Positions 33,923-41,635 of a stretch of DNA of 41,635 nt are shown here, piece after piece. Location of the stretch: positions 1-41,635 of the forward strand of contig JAUMOL010000034.1 of the NCBI GenBank assembly GCA_031295385.1. The letters are read 5' to 3'. The position numbers and the translations under genes were made by a program. Under the pieces are notes generated by a model, which was given only the letters and a program-made list of their open reading frames with translations, ran no database searches and was not told the origin of the DNA. This stretch comes from Collinsella sp. (GTDB lineage: Bacteria; Actinomycetota; Coriobacteriia; Coriobacteriales; Coriobacteriaceae). The stretch's first letter is position 1. Each line of letters begins with the position of its first letter.

Positions 33923-33977
33923 GACGCTCGTGTCACATCACGGGGCTCCGGCCCCAACATATACAAAGGAGTCATAC

Positions 33978-34808
33978 ATGGGTTGCGAGCACGCACAGGC
34001 CGCCGGCGGACAAACGTCGCCGTCGCAATTTGAGGAGAACACGCTGTCCGAGGTCAAACGCGTCATCGCCGTGCTTTCCGGCAAGGGCGGTGTCGGCAAG
34101 TCGTTTGTCACCGGTGCCATCGCCACCGAGCTTGCCCGTCACGGCCACAAGGTCGGCGTCCTCGATGCCGACATCACCGGTCCCTCTATCCCCAAGATGT
34201 TCGGCATGAGCGGACGCCACGTCCATGCCCTTGGCAACCTCATGCTGCCCGAAATCTCCGAGCACGGCGTCAAGGTCATGAGCTCCAACCTTCTGCTCCA
34301 AAACGAGACCGACCCCGTCCTTTGGCGCGGTCCGGTCATCGCAGGCGCCATTAGGCAGTTCTGGAGCGAGACCTCGTGGGGCCCCATCGACTACCTGCTG
34401 GTCGACATGCCTCCGGGAACAGGCGACGTCGCGCTCACCGTCTTCCAGTCGCTGCCCGTCGACGGCATCGTCATCGTCACGAGCCCGCAGGACCTGGTCT
34501 CGATGATCGTCGCCAAGGCGGTCAACATGGCCGAGAAGATGAACGTCCCCATTCTGGGCATCGTCGAGAACATGAGCTATATCGAGTGCCCCGACTGCGG
34601 CAAGAAGATCGAGGTCTTTGGCAAAAGCAAGCTCCCCGAGGTCGCAGAGCGCTATAACCTCGACATCTTGGGCACGCTTCCCATTAATCCGGCACTCGCC
34701 GAGGCCTGCGATAAGGGCGAGGTTGAGACCGCGCTGCCCGATGGCATGTTGCCCAAGGCAGTCTCTGCCGTCGAGGCTATTACCCCGCACGAGACCGACG
34801 AGGCCTAA
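33978..34808 (+). CDS. mrp: Mrp/ApbC-type Fe-S cluster carrier ATPase
   Basis: Cytoplasmic P-loop ATPase that carries and transfers iron-sulfur clusters. 276 aa from MGCEHAQAAGG with AAAGGAG six bases upstream. Deviant Walker A GKGGVGKS (35-42), LDADITGPSIPKMFG, DYLLVDMPPGTGDVALTVFQSLP, and the bridging CPDC pair (Cys204, Cys207) in the dimer. An N-terminal Cys3-Glu-His is present; the DUF59 domain is absent. Stop is followed directly by the GTG of the next gene. Confidence 0.93.
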   Translation: MGCEHAQAAGGQTSPSQFEENTLSEVKRVIAVLSGKGGVGKSFVTGAIATELARHGHKVGVLDADITGPSIPKMFGMSGRHVHALGNLMLPEISEHGVKVMSSNLLLQNETDPVLWRGPVIAGAIRQFWSETSWGPIDYLLVDMPPGTGDVALTVFQSLPVDGIVIVTSPQDLVSMIVAKAVNMAEKMNVPILGIVENMSYIECPDCGKKIEVFGKSKLPEVAERYNLDILGTLPINPALAEACDKGEVETALPDGMLPKAVSAVEAITPHETDEA

Positions 34809-36080
34809 GTGAACACGAGCGCCTTCTATGACGTCCTGGTAATCGGCGGCGGGGCTTCAGGCCTCGCCGCCGCCATTACGGCCGCACGTGCTGGCAAAAG
34901 CGTCTGCATCGTTGAGCGCGATGTCGCCTGCGGCCTAAAGCTCCTTGCGACCGGTAACGGCCGCTGCAACCTCTCCAACGAATCGATTGATCCTCAGCGG
35001 TATAACCACCCCGCATTCGTCGAATCTGTCATGGGCCCCCAACCCGAACAAGAGCTTATGGGTTTCTTCTCCTCGCTGGGCATCATGACAACCTCCGAGG
35101 AAGGCCGGCTATACCCGCGCTCCCTTCGCGCAGAATCGGTGCGTGACGCGCTTCTCAACGTTTGCGACCGCCTAGGTATTACCTTAATCTGCGGAGCCAA
35201 CGTTGCCTCGGCGCACAAAGCTTCCGAAGGCTGGACACTCCAAATAGACCGTCCAGCGCGGGCGCTCAAGGCAAAAAAGCACGACGACCGAAAAACGGAG
35301 CTCCGCTCGCTTCGGAAAGCGCTCGCCGATGTCCCTCGCAAGAACGAGGCCCTGGAGGCACATGCCGTAATTATCGCCACGGGTGGCAACCCCACCGGTA
35401 TCGCCGATACGTTTAGCCTCCCCCTCACTTCGCTGCGCCCCATCCTCTGCCCCGTATCGGCAACGGTCGTCGGCGATCGGGCGGCACTCAAGACGTTGGA
35501 CGGCCTGCGCGTCCGCGCCCGCTTGACGCTCGCCCGCAATCATAATGAGCTCTGGCACGAAGACGGTGAAGTCCTGTTTCGAGCCTTCGGCATCTCGGGC
35601 GTCGCTGTCTTCAACCTCTCCCGTCGTATCCAGCGCGGTGATACGATCCTGCTCGACGTTTTCCCCGACCTCTCCAAAGACGAGCTGCTCGATATGCTCA
35701 ACCGGCGCGTTGAGCTGCTCGGCGGCTTTTCGCCCCGCGATCCCCGTTGGCTCGACGGCATGCTCGCCCCGCAACTCTCCCGCGTCGTCTGCACGGCGTT
35801 CGAGCAGTGCCATCCAGGCTCCAACGATGTCATCCACCTGGTCTCGATCCTCAAGCACTTTAAGTTGCTCGTTGAGGGAACAGCCGAGGAGCGCTCGGCA
35901 CAGGTCACGCGTGGTGGCGTATCTGTCGAGAGTATCTCAACACCCAGTCTACGCGCGCGCAGCGTTGTCGACGCCCCGCTTTACGTCTGCGGCGAAGCGC
36001 TCGACATCGACGCCGATTGCGGAGGCTTTAACCTTGCGTGGGCATGGCTCTCGGGCATTCGCGCTGCAAGCAGCCTGTAG
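34809..36080 (+). CDS. HI0933/BaiN-family flavoprotein (NAD(P)/FAD-dependent oxidoreductase)
   Basis: Flavin oxidoreductase of the HI0933 family, which includes the bile-acid enzyme BaiN of gut clostridia; no substrate can be assigned here. 423 aa from a GTG that directly follows the mrp stop. FAD-binding GGGASG (13-18), then ERDVACGLKLLATGNGRCNLSNE, a strong family signature, ATGGNPTG in the middle and a C-terminal YVCGEALDIDADCGGFNLAWAW. A charged stretch around 150-175 (ALKAKKHDDRKTELRSLRKA) looks like an insert. Coupled to mrp. Confidence 0.87.
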   Translation: MNTSAFYDVLVIGGGASGLAAAITAARAGKSVCIVERDVACGLKLLATGNGRCNLSNESIDPQRYNHPAFVESVMGPQPEQELMGFFSSLGIMTTSEEGRLYPRSLRAESVRDALLNVCDRLGITLICGANVASAHKASEGWTLQIDRPARALKAKKHDDRKTELRSLRKALADVPRKNEALEAHAVIIATGGNPTGIADTFSLPLTSLRPILCPVSATVVGDRAALKTLDGLRVRARLTLARNHNELWHEDGEVLFRAFGISGVAVFNLSRRIQRGDTILLDVFPDLSKDELLDMLNRRVELLGGFSPRDPRWLDGMLAPQLSRVVCTAFEQCHPGSNDVIHLVSILKHFKLLVEGTAEERSAQVTRGGVSVESISTPSLRARSVVDAPLYVCGEALDIDADCGGFNLAWAWLSGIRAASSL

Positions 36081-36090
36081 CCGCGCAGTC

Positions 36091-36142
36091 TATAATCAAA
36101 AACGCATTCGGGCCGTCTGGGATACCGGACGGCCTCTTTCTT
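36091..36142 (+). terminator. Terminator with an upstream TATAAT, between the two flavoprotein genes
   Basis: GGCCGTCTGG (36111-36120) with CCGGACGGCC (36125-36134): 10 pairs including one G-U, GATA loop, then TCTTTCTT. A consensus -10 TATAAT (36091-36096) stands just before it without an evident -35. The stem ends 26 bp before the next ATG, so it is either the end of the mrp operon or a leader attenuator. Confidence 0.8.
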
Positions 36143-36160
36143 GCCTCTAAGGAGACCTCG

Positions 36161-37801
36161 ATGATCGAAATCACCCAAGTCAACGCTTCGCTCGATGAAG
36201 CCGGCGATGAAAATGTCTGCCTCATTGTTGGCAAGCGAGTCGCCAAGCGCGTCCTACGTTGCAAAGACTCCGAGATCAAGTCCATCGAGCTCCACCGCAA
36301 GTCAATCGACGCTCGCAAAAAACGAGACGTCCATTTTATCCTGAGCTTTCGTGTTGAGCTGACCAGTCCCCACCTCGAGCGAGAAGCGGTCGACAGCGTT
36401 GCCGAACGTGACCGCTCGCGCGTACGCGCGATAGAAGACGATGGGTCTTCATTCCCCACCCCCGTCTCCGACGCACCTCAAGAGCGCCCCGTCGTTGTCG
36501 GCGCCGGATGCGCCGGCCTTTTCGCTGCGCTCACGCTCGCCGAAGCAGGTCTTAAGCCCTTGCTTATCGAGCGCGGCGACCCGGCATTTCGCCGCTCGCA
36601 GGCGATCGACCTCTTTCTAAAGGAGCGCATCCTCGACCCCGAGAGCAATATTCAGTTTGGTCTGGGCGGCGCGGGGACCTTCTCGGACGGCAAGCTCAAT
36701 ACGGGAACAAAAAATCCCGCCCATCGCCTTATCCTCGAAACCTTCGTCGAGGCGGGTGCGCCCCGCGATATTCTGTGGGATGCCAAGCCGCACATTGGCT
36801 CCGACATCCTTCCCACGGTTGTCACCGCTATATCCCAGCGCATCGAGCAGCTCGGAGGTGTCGTCCGTTATCGAACAAAGCTCGTCGACATTCACATCGA
36901 CGCGTCTGGCGCCATTACCGGTATTGATGTCCAATCGTCCCAAGACGCCGCTTGCGAGCCAATCGAGACAAAGCACCTCATCCTCGCCTGTGGGCATTCT
37001 GCTCGCGATATTTTTGAGCTCCTTAAGGACCACAACGTGGCCCTCGCACAAAAGACCTTTGCCATGGGCGTTCGCATCGAGCATCCGCAGCGCGACATCG
37101 ACCGAGCCCAATATGGAGCCTTGGCGGGACATCCTGCCCTCGGAGCAGCCCCCTACAAGCTCGTCGCCCATCTTCCCAACGGCCGCAGCGTGTTCTCGTT
37201 TTGCATGTGCCCCGGCGGGCAGGTTGTCGCCGCCTCTTCCGAGCAGGGCCACCTGTGCGTCAACGGCGCCAGCCTCAATGCCCGCGACGGGCACAACGCA
37301 AACGCCGCCCTGCTCGTTAACGTCACGCCTGAGGACCTTCCCAACGATGACCCGCTCGCCGGCATCGAGCTCCAGCGCGCCTGCGAGGCGGCCGCCTATC
37401 GCCTGGGCGGTTCCAACTGGAACGCACCGGCACAACTCGTCGGAGATTTCCTCGCAGGACGCGCCAGCAAGGCGCCCGGAAAGGTAAAGCCCACCTATCC
37501 GCTCGGTGTGACCTGGACGACAATTGACGAAGCCCTGCCGCAGCATATCGTCGAGTCGCTCCGCCTGGGACTTCCCCTACTCGGAAAAAAGCTACGAGGC
37601 TACGACCGTCCCGATGCCGTTCTTACCGGCGTGGAGACTCGTTCGAGCTCACCGGTCACTGTCACCCGAGACCGAACGTGCCATGCCGTGTCGACCCCGG
37701 GCCTCTACCCTTGTGGTGAGGGAGCTGGATATGCCGGCGGCATCATGAGCGCGGCCACCGACGGCATCCGTTGTGCCGAAGCCCTGATCGCGGACCTCTA
37801 A
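36161..37801 (+). CDS. FAD-dependent dehydrogenase-like protein (COG2509 type)
   Basis: 546-aa flavoprotein, substrate unknown. Start MIEITQVNASLDEAG has AAGGAGA five bases upstream; a 41-residue longer reading is rejected. The N-terminal 100 residues form the small domain common to this family (RVLRCKDSEIKSIELHRKSIDARKK). FAD site VVGAGCAGLFAAL (112-124), then FGLGGAGTFSDGKLNTGTKN (about 166-185), a family signature, SFCMCPGGQVVAAS, and C-terminal YPCGEGAGYAGGIMSAATDG. Ends convergent to uvrB over a shared terminator. Confidence 0.88.
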   Translation: MIEITQVNASLDEAGDENVCLIVGKRVAKRVLRCKDSEIKSIELHRKSIDARKKRDVHFILSFRVELTSPHLEREAVDSVAERDRSRVRAIEDDGSSFPTPVSDAPQERPVVVGAGCAGLFAALTLAEAGLKPLLIERGDPAFRRSQAIDLFLKERILDPESNIQFGLGGAGTFSDGKLNTGTKNPAHRLILETFVEAGAPRDILWDAKPHIGSDILPTVVTAISQRIEQLGGVVRYRTKLVDIHIDASGAITGIDVQSSQDAACEPIETKHLILACGHSARDIFELLKDHNVALAQKTFAMGVRIEHPQRDIDRAQYGALAGHPALGAAPYKLVAHLPNGRSVFSFCMCPGGQVVAASSEQGHLCVNGASLNARDGHNANAALLVNVTPEDLPNDDPLAGIELQRACEAAAYRLGGSNWNAPAQLVGDFLAGRASKAPGKVKPTYPLGVTWTTIDEALPQHIVESLRLGLPLLGKKLRGYDRPDAVLTGVETRSSSPVTVTRDRTCHAVSTPGLYPCGEGAGYAGGIMSAATDGIRCAEALIADL

Positions 37802-37828
37802 CGCACGAATTCCAGCGCGCAAAAGACA

Positions 37829-37862
37829 CAGGCCCCGAGCTCCACAGGGAACTCGGGGCCTG
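37829..37862. terminator. Shared terminator between convergent genes
   Basis: Eleven-bp perfect stem CAGGCCCCGAG (37829-37839) with CTCGGGGCCTG (37852-37862), 12-nt loop. T-rich on the plus side (TTCGCTATTTCTT) and TGTGTCTTTT on the minus side. Serves the FAD gene and uvrB. Confidence 0.85.
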
Positions 37863-37866
37863 TTCG

Positions 37867-40107
37867 CTATTTCTTAAACCGTGCACCCTGGCGTTTTCTG
37901 CCCGATGCGAACGTGGAACCCTTGCGGGCCTGCGAGCGTAAGCGCTCGATCGTCTCGTCCTCAGACGCACCCTCGAGCATCGCCCGAATCTGAACGACGG
38001 CATCGCGCAGGCGCGCCGCCTCCTCAAAGTCCATAGCGGCAGAAGCGTTACGCATATCCTCTTCCATGGTTTCGACGATCCGCACAAGCTCGTCATGCGG
38101 CAGTTCTTCCAACTGCTCCGCAAGTGTCTGCTCGGGCGCCACCGTTTCCGGCACACCGCCCTCGCCCGACTCATCGGGCGTATAGAATGCGCCATGGCCA
38201 AGAGAGTCGCCCTTCGAGCGTCCCTTCGAGCCCACGGTCTTTTCGGCCTCGGCAATAAAACTTGAGATGTCGTTGATGGCCTTGCGCACTGTCTTGGGCA
38301 CAATGCCATGTTCTTCGTTATATGCCATCTGAATCTCGCGACGGCGCTGCGTCTCCTCGATGGCCTCTTTCATCGAATCGGTCACAACGTCTGCATACAT
38401 GATGACTTCACCATCGGCGTTACGGGCCGCACGGCCAATCGTCTGAATCAGCGAACGGCGGTTGCGCAAGAAGCCTTCCTTATCGGCATCGAGAATTGCC
38501 ACCAGTGAGACCTCGGGGAGATCCAAGCCCTCGCGAAGCAGGTTGATGCCAACGAGAACATCGATCTTGCCCTCGCGCAGCGTTCGCAGGATCTCGACAC
38601 GGTCCATTGTCGCCGTATCAGAGTGCATGTAATTGACCTTAATGCCTGCGTCGAGCAGATGGTCGGTCAGGTCCTCGGCCATGCGCTTGGTCAACGTGGT
38701 AACCAGCACGCGCTCCTTGCGGGCAACGCGCTCGCGAATCTCGTCCTCAAGATCGTCAATCTGGCCGCGAACTGGACGCACGTCAATCTTGGGGTCGAGC
38801 AGGCCAGTCGGACGAATAATCTGCTCCACATCGTTTTGGCTCACCCGCAGCTCGTAGTCGCCCGGCGTGGCCGAAACATAGATAAACTGGGGTATCCTTG
38901 CCTCAAACTCATCGAAACGAAGCGGGCGGTTATCGAGCGCCGAGGGCAGGCGAAAACCGTGTTCCACCAGCGTCACCTTACGCGAGCGGTCACCTTCGTG
39001 CATGCCGCGAATCTGCGGCACCGTCACATGGCTCTCATCGATGATACAGAGCATATCCTTGGGAAAGTAATCGATTAGGGTAAACGGCGGCTCACCCGGC
39101 TTGCGACCGTCCAGATGACGCGAGTAGTTCTCGATGCCGTTGCAAAAGCCCATCGTCTCGAGCATCTCAAGATCATAATCGGTGCGCTGCTGCAGACGCT
39201 GCGCCTCGAGCAACTTGTCGGTCGCCTTGAGCTCCGCCACGCGCTTCTCGCACTCTTCGCTGATCGATTTCAGAGCCGCCTTGACCTTTGGCTTCTCGGT
39301 CACGTAGTGCGATGCCGGCCATACGGGGATGGCCTCGTACTCACGAAGCATCTCACCGGTGACCTCATCGATCTCGGCAATCAGCTCGACCTCGTCGCCA
39401 AAGAACTCAAACCGCAACGGATGCTCGGCATAAGGCGGATACACGTCGACAACATCGCCGCGCACGCGGAACGTGCCGCGTGCCAGGTCATAGTCATTGC
39501 GATCATATTGAATGTCGATAAGTGCATGGATAAAGTCATCGCGCTCGAGCGGCACCTTCTTGTCGACGTTTGGAGCCAGACCCGCATAGTCCTCAGGAGA
39601 GCCAATGCCATAGATACACGAGACCGATGCGACAACGATCACATCGCGTCGAGAGAGCAGCGATGCGGTCGCCTGATGTCGCAGCATCTCAACCTCTTCG
39701 TTAATCGAGGAGTCTTTCTCGATATATGTATCGCTTTGCGGCACATACGCCTCGGGCTGATAGTAGTCGTAGTACGAGACGAAGTAGACCACAGCGTTGT
39801 TGGGAAAGAACTCTTTGAGCTCGCTCGCAAGCTGAGCGGCGAGCGTTTTATTCGGAGCCATGACCAGCGTCGGCTTTCCCAGGGCCTCAATAGTCTTTGC
39901 CATCGTGAAGGTCTTGCCCGAACCAGTCACGCCCAGCAAAACCTGATAGCGGTCTCCGTCCCTCACGCCCTGCACAAGCGACTCAATGGCCTTAGGCTGG
40001 GAACCGGCAGGCTCATAGGGAGACACGACCTTAAACGGCACGTCAGAGCCTTCAACGCCAAAGCGCTTAAGTTCACCACCAACGCGTTCTACTTCAAATT
40101 CCGCCAT
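37867..40107 (-). CDS. uvrB: Excinuclease ABC subunit B
   Basis: Helicase-like damage verifier of nucleotide excision repair. 746 aa; longer than E. coli UvrB (673) by an N-terminal tail of about 25 residues and a linker of about 40 residues before the UVR domain. Walker A GVTGSGKT (59-66), the beta-hairpin YYDYYQPEAYVPQ, IIDESHVTVPQ, YVSATPGDYE, RRSLIQTIGRAARN (motif VI), and the C-terminal UVR ELVRIVETMEEDMRNASAAMDFEEAARLRDAV. Basic C-terminus. AGGAG is five bases from the ATG. Confidence 0.96.
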   Translation of the reverse strand: MAEFEVERVGGELKRFGVEGSDVPFKVVSPYEPAGSQPKAIESLVQGVRDGDRYQVLLGVTGSGKTFTMAKTIEALGKPTLVMAPNKTLAAQLASELKEFFPNNAVVYFVSYYDYYQPEAYVPQSDTYIEKDSSINEEVEMLRHQATASLLSRRDVIVVASVSCIYGIGSPEDYAGLAPNVDKKVPLERDDFIHALIDIQYDRNDYDLARGTFRVRGDVVDVYPPYAEHPLRFEFFGDEVELIAEIDEVTGEMLREYEAIPVWPASHYVTEKPKVKAALKSISEECEKRVAELKATDKLLEAQRLQQRTDYDLEMLETMGFCNGIENYSRHLDGRKPGEPPFTLIDYFPKDMLCIIDESHVTVPQIRGMHEGDRSRKVTLVEHGFRLPSALDNRPLRFDEFEARIPQFIYVSATPGDYELRVSQNDVEQIIRPTGLLDPKIDVRPVRGQIDDLEDEIRERVARKERVLVTTLTKRMAEDLTDHLLDAGIKVNYMHSDTATMDRVEILRTLREGKIDVLVGINLLREGLDLPEVSLVAILDADKEGFLRNRRSLIQTIGRAARNADGEVIMYADVVTDSMKEAIEETQRRREIQMAYNEEHGIVPKTVRKAINDISSFIAEAEKTVGSKGRSKGDSLGHGAFYTPDESGEGGVPETVAPEQTLAEQLEELPHDELVRIVETMEEDMRNASAAMDFEEAARLRDAVVQIRAMLEGASEDETIERLRSQARKGSTFASGRKRQGARFKK

Positions 40108-40132
40108 GGATACTCCTAACTCATATATCTGC

Positions 40133-40138
40133 AGTATA
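40133..40138 (-). promoter_or_regulatory. Possible uvrB -10 box
   Basis: TATACT on the minus strand in the 51-bp gap between the transglycosylase gene and uvrB. No good -35. It could give uvrB its own transcript. Confidence 0.35.
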
Positions 40139-40158
40139 CGCAGGCGGCAGGCATAGTC

Positions 40159-40740
40159 CTATACGAACCGATCGGGATAGAGGGTCTTGTAGCGAACCCA
40201 GGCATTATTGACACGAATCAGATACGCCTGCGTCTCGGGAAAGGTGATTGCATTATGAAGCGACGTACTCTGCTGCGCCCATCCGTCGACATTGCCCATG
40301 CCGGCGTTATAAGCGGCAATGGCACTGTCAGTCGACCCGTTAAAATACGCTAGAAGATACGAGAGATACGCACAGCCAAACTCGATATTCGTAGCCGGAT
40401 CGTTAAGGTTGTCGGCCGAATACTCGCCACCGTCGACAAGGCCCTTGGCGATCATATCCTGGGCAGTCTCGGGCATCAGCTGCATCAATCCCTGAGCACC
40501 CTGATTCGACTCGGCCTCGGAATCCCAATTCGATTCAGACTTAATGACAGCGCACACCAGATACGGATCCAGATTATGCGAAATACTGGATTGCTTTACA
40601 TACGCCTCGTAGTCAATCGGATACAGCGGCTTAAAGAAAGCGGCAGGAGCATACGAGTAAACGAATGAGATAAGGCCGAAGGCAAAAACGGCAGCCAGCG
40701 GTATAAGGCGATACCACGTAAGGAAACGTGTCTTAGGCAT
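40159..40740 (-). CDS. Membrane-anchored lytic transglycosylase (SLT domain)
   Basis: Cleaves peptidoglycan glycan strands with formation of anhydromuramic ends. 193 aa; one N-terminal membrane helix (about 11-30) anchors an extracytoplasmic SLT domain. Catalytic Glu69 in VIKSESNWDSEAES, GAQGLMQLMPETA (81-93), and AAYNAGMGNVDGW. Its ATG overlaps coaE by 8 nt (ATGCCTAA). Similar short SLTs beside coaE occur in Gram-positives. Confidence 0.9.
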   Translation of the reverse strand: MPKTRFLTWYRLIPLAAVFAFGLISFVYSYAPAAFFKPLYPIDYEAYVKQSSISHNLDPYLVCAVIKSESNWDSEAESNQGAQGLMQLMPETAQDMIAKGLVDGGEYSADNLNDPATNIEFGCAYLSYLLAYFNGSTDSAIAAYNAGMGNVDGWAQQSTSLHNAITFPETQAYLIRVNNAWVRYKTLYPDRFV

Positions 40741-41374
40741 CGGCCTCCTCCTTATCCACTACATCCCCGAACCCATGGCATGCAAGCCATGAGTCAAGCT
40801 GCTCAAAGAGCGAATTATCGCCTGAGGCATTATCAATCACCGTTGTAGCGAGATTGCACAGCGCAGACTCATCGGGCTGACAAGCAGAACGGGCATCGAA
40901 ATCAGATGGCTCCATGCCACGTTGAATAGCGCGCTCGCGACGAACTGACAAAGGGGCGCTAATGACCAGAATTTCATCAGCCAAGCCAAATGCATCCTCA
41001 AAACCAGTCGGAGCAGAAACCTCGACCACCGCAAAGGGGTAACGGGGAGATGAAACCGTACAACAAACCGGATCGAGAATCCTCAGTGAAAGCTGTTCAA
41101 TCAGAACGGGATGCACGATGCCATTGAGTCGTGCGACCGAATCAGGAGAAGCGAAAGCTCGAGAAGCGAGGATGGTGCGGCGAATGCCGCCCTCCTCATC
41201 CAAAATGTCCCAACCGAATTCATCCGCGAGAGTATTGACGATATCAGAGCCCGGCACATACAGAGATTTTGCAAGCTCATCCAGATCGATAAGCATAGCG
41301 CCACGAGATTCGAAATAGCGGCAGGCAGTCGACTTACCCGAAGCAATATTGCCCAAGACAAATACGGTAAACAT
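40733..41374 (-). CDS. coaE: Dephospho-CoA kinase
   Basis: Last step of CoA synthesis, adds the 3'-phosphate. 213 aa from MFTVFVLGNIASGKSTACRYF with AGGGAGG four bases upstream; a 15-residue longer reading is rejected. Walker A GNIASGKS (8-15), MLIDLDELAKSLYVPG, LNGIVHPVLIEQL, SAPLSVRRERAIQRG and the weak acid end IDNASGDNSLFEQLDSW. Divergence from the family is notable in the middle but motifs are intact. First gene of coaE-SLT-uvrB, just downstream of an rRNA operon. The 125-bp leader shows only a poor GATAAT box. Confidence 0.87.
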   Translation of the reverse strand: MFTVFVLGNIASGKSTACRYFESRGAMLIDLDELAKSLYVPGSDIVNTLADEFGWDILDEEGGIRRTILASRAFASPDSVARLNGIVHPVLIEQLSLRILDPVCCTVSSPRYPFAVVEVSAPTGFEDAFGLADEILVISAPLSVRRERAIQRGMEPSDFDARSACQPDESALCNLATTVIDNASGDNSLFEQLDSWLACHGFGDVVDKEEADA

Positions 41375-41499
41375 CAAGCCCTCCCTAACGCCAATTGAGT
41401 AATTATCGCTCAAATACACTAGAAGAACTCAAAATACAGCCAAACAGTAAGAGCGCATACGGGGGAGCTAGGTCCCAAAGTACAACGTGTATACAACGC

Positions 41500-41531
41500 A
41501 AAAAAGGGGGAGGCCGCGAGGCCTCCCCCTT
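41500..41531 (-). terminator. Strong terminator of the rRNA operon
   Basis: Twelve-bp perfect stem AAGGGGGAGGCC (41504-41515) with GGCCTCCCCCTT (41520-41531), GCGA/UCGC loop, and a U run on the minus strand (complement of 41500-41505). A second 5-bp stem (41546-41550 with 41556-41560) lies between it and the 5S gene. Confidence 0.95.
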
Positions 41532-41565
41532 CTCAGTTCAAGCGTACGGCTCGGTGCCGTCCACC

Positions 41566-41635
41566 GGTCAGCGGCGCCCTGGCCTCCCACGGGCTGACCC
41601 CGCAGTACTCTCGGCGCGATGGGGCTTAGCTTCCG
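41566..41635 (-). rRNA. rrf: 5S ribosomal RNA, 3' part
   Basis: The reverse complement begins CGGAAGCTAAGCCCCATCGC, the conserved 5S loop, and continues GAGAGTACTGCGGGG to GCGCCGCTGACC. About 70 of the expected 115-120 nt are inside the window. The 3' end is placed where helix I should close and is uncertain by a few bases. Confidence 0.92.

Noticed and set aside
1..41635. CRISPR arrays, insertion sequences, integrases or phage genes
   Set aside because: No spaced direct repeats, transposase or recombinase motifs were seen on either strand.

Overview
The window looks like a chromosomal segment of a Coriobacteriia actinobacterium, most likely Collinsella or a close relative. This rests on moderately high G+C, clear AAGGAG-type ribosome binding sites, WhiA and an Arg-type RapZ beside gap-pgk-tpiA-secG, and a human-gut style of Opp transporters with sialic-acid genes. 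The genus is inferred, not proven. Nearly everything is on the minus strand, including the 3' end of a 5S rRNA that enters from the right edge. One four-gene block (31679-37801) is on the plus strand.

Layout from left to right. (1) 61-6003, minus: an oligopeptide ABC importer, oppA-oppB-oppC-oppD-oppF. (2) 6298-13424, minus: rapZ-whiA-gap-pgk-tpiA-gpmI-secG, joining a cell-envelope/carbon regulator, a sporulation/division regulator, lower glycolysis and the Sec channel. The usual yvcK between rapZ and whiA is missing. (3) 13544-24175, minus: a sialic-acid style locus with an Opp/Dpp-family importer, two CE7-type esterase paralogues (one without its nucleophile), a NanA-type aldolase, a ROK kinase and NanE. 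The importer consists of a lipoprotein, a permease, a permease-ATPase fusion and an ATPase. The locus carries three large inverted-repeat structures: one upstream of the operon and one in each of the nanA-nanK and nanK-nanE gaps. (4) 24340-28473, minus: ybaK-murJ-uvrC, tightly packed. (5) 28606-31485, minus: uvrA with a probable SOS box, divergent from (6) 31679-37801, plus: an LTA-synthase-like sulfatase-fold membrane enzyme, Mrp/ApbC, and two flavoproteins (HI0933/BaiN type and COG2509 type). (7) 37867-41374, minus: coaE, a lytic transglycosylase and uvrB. (8) A strong terminator and the 3' part of 5S rRNA at the right edge.

How it works together: the central locus would bring sialic acid in through the ABC importer, remove O-acetyl groups with the esterase, cleave to ManNAc and pyruvate (NanA), phosphorylate (NanK) and epimerise to GlcNAc-6-P (NanE). 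It sits between uvrC and rapZ, genes that are often neighbours in actinobacteria, so it looks like an insertion into an older syntenic block. No CRISPR array, IS element, phage gene or tRNA was seen. The most unusual signals are the strand-biased long hairpins in the nan intergenic regions, the three-way-junction-like repeat upstream of the operon, and the nucleophile-less esterase paralogue.
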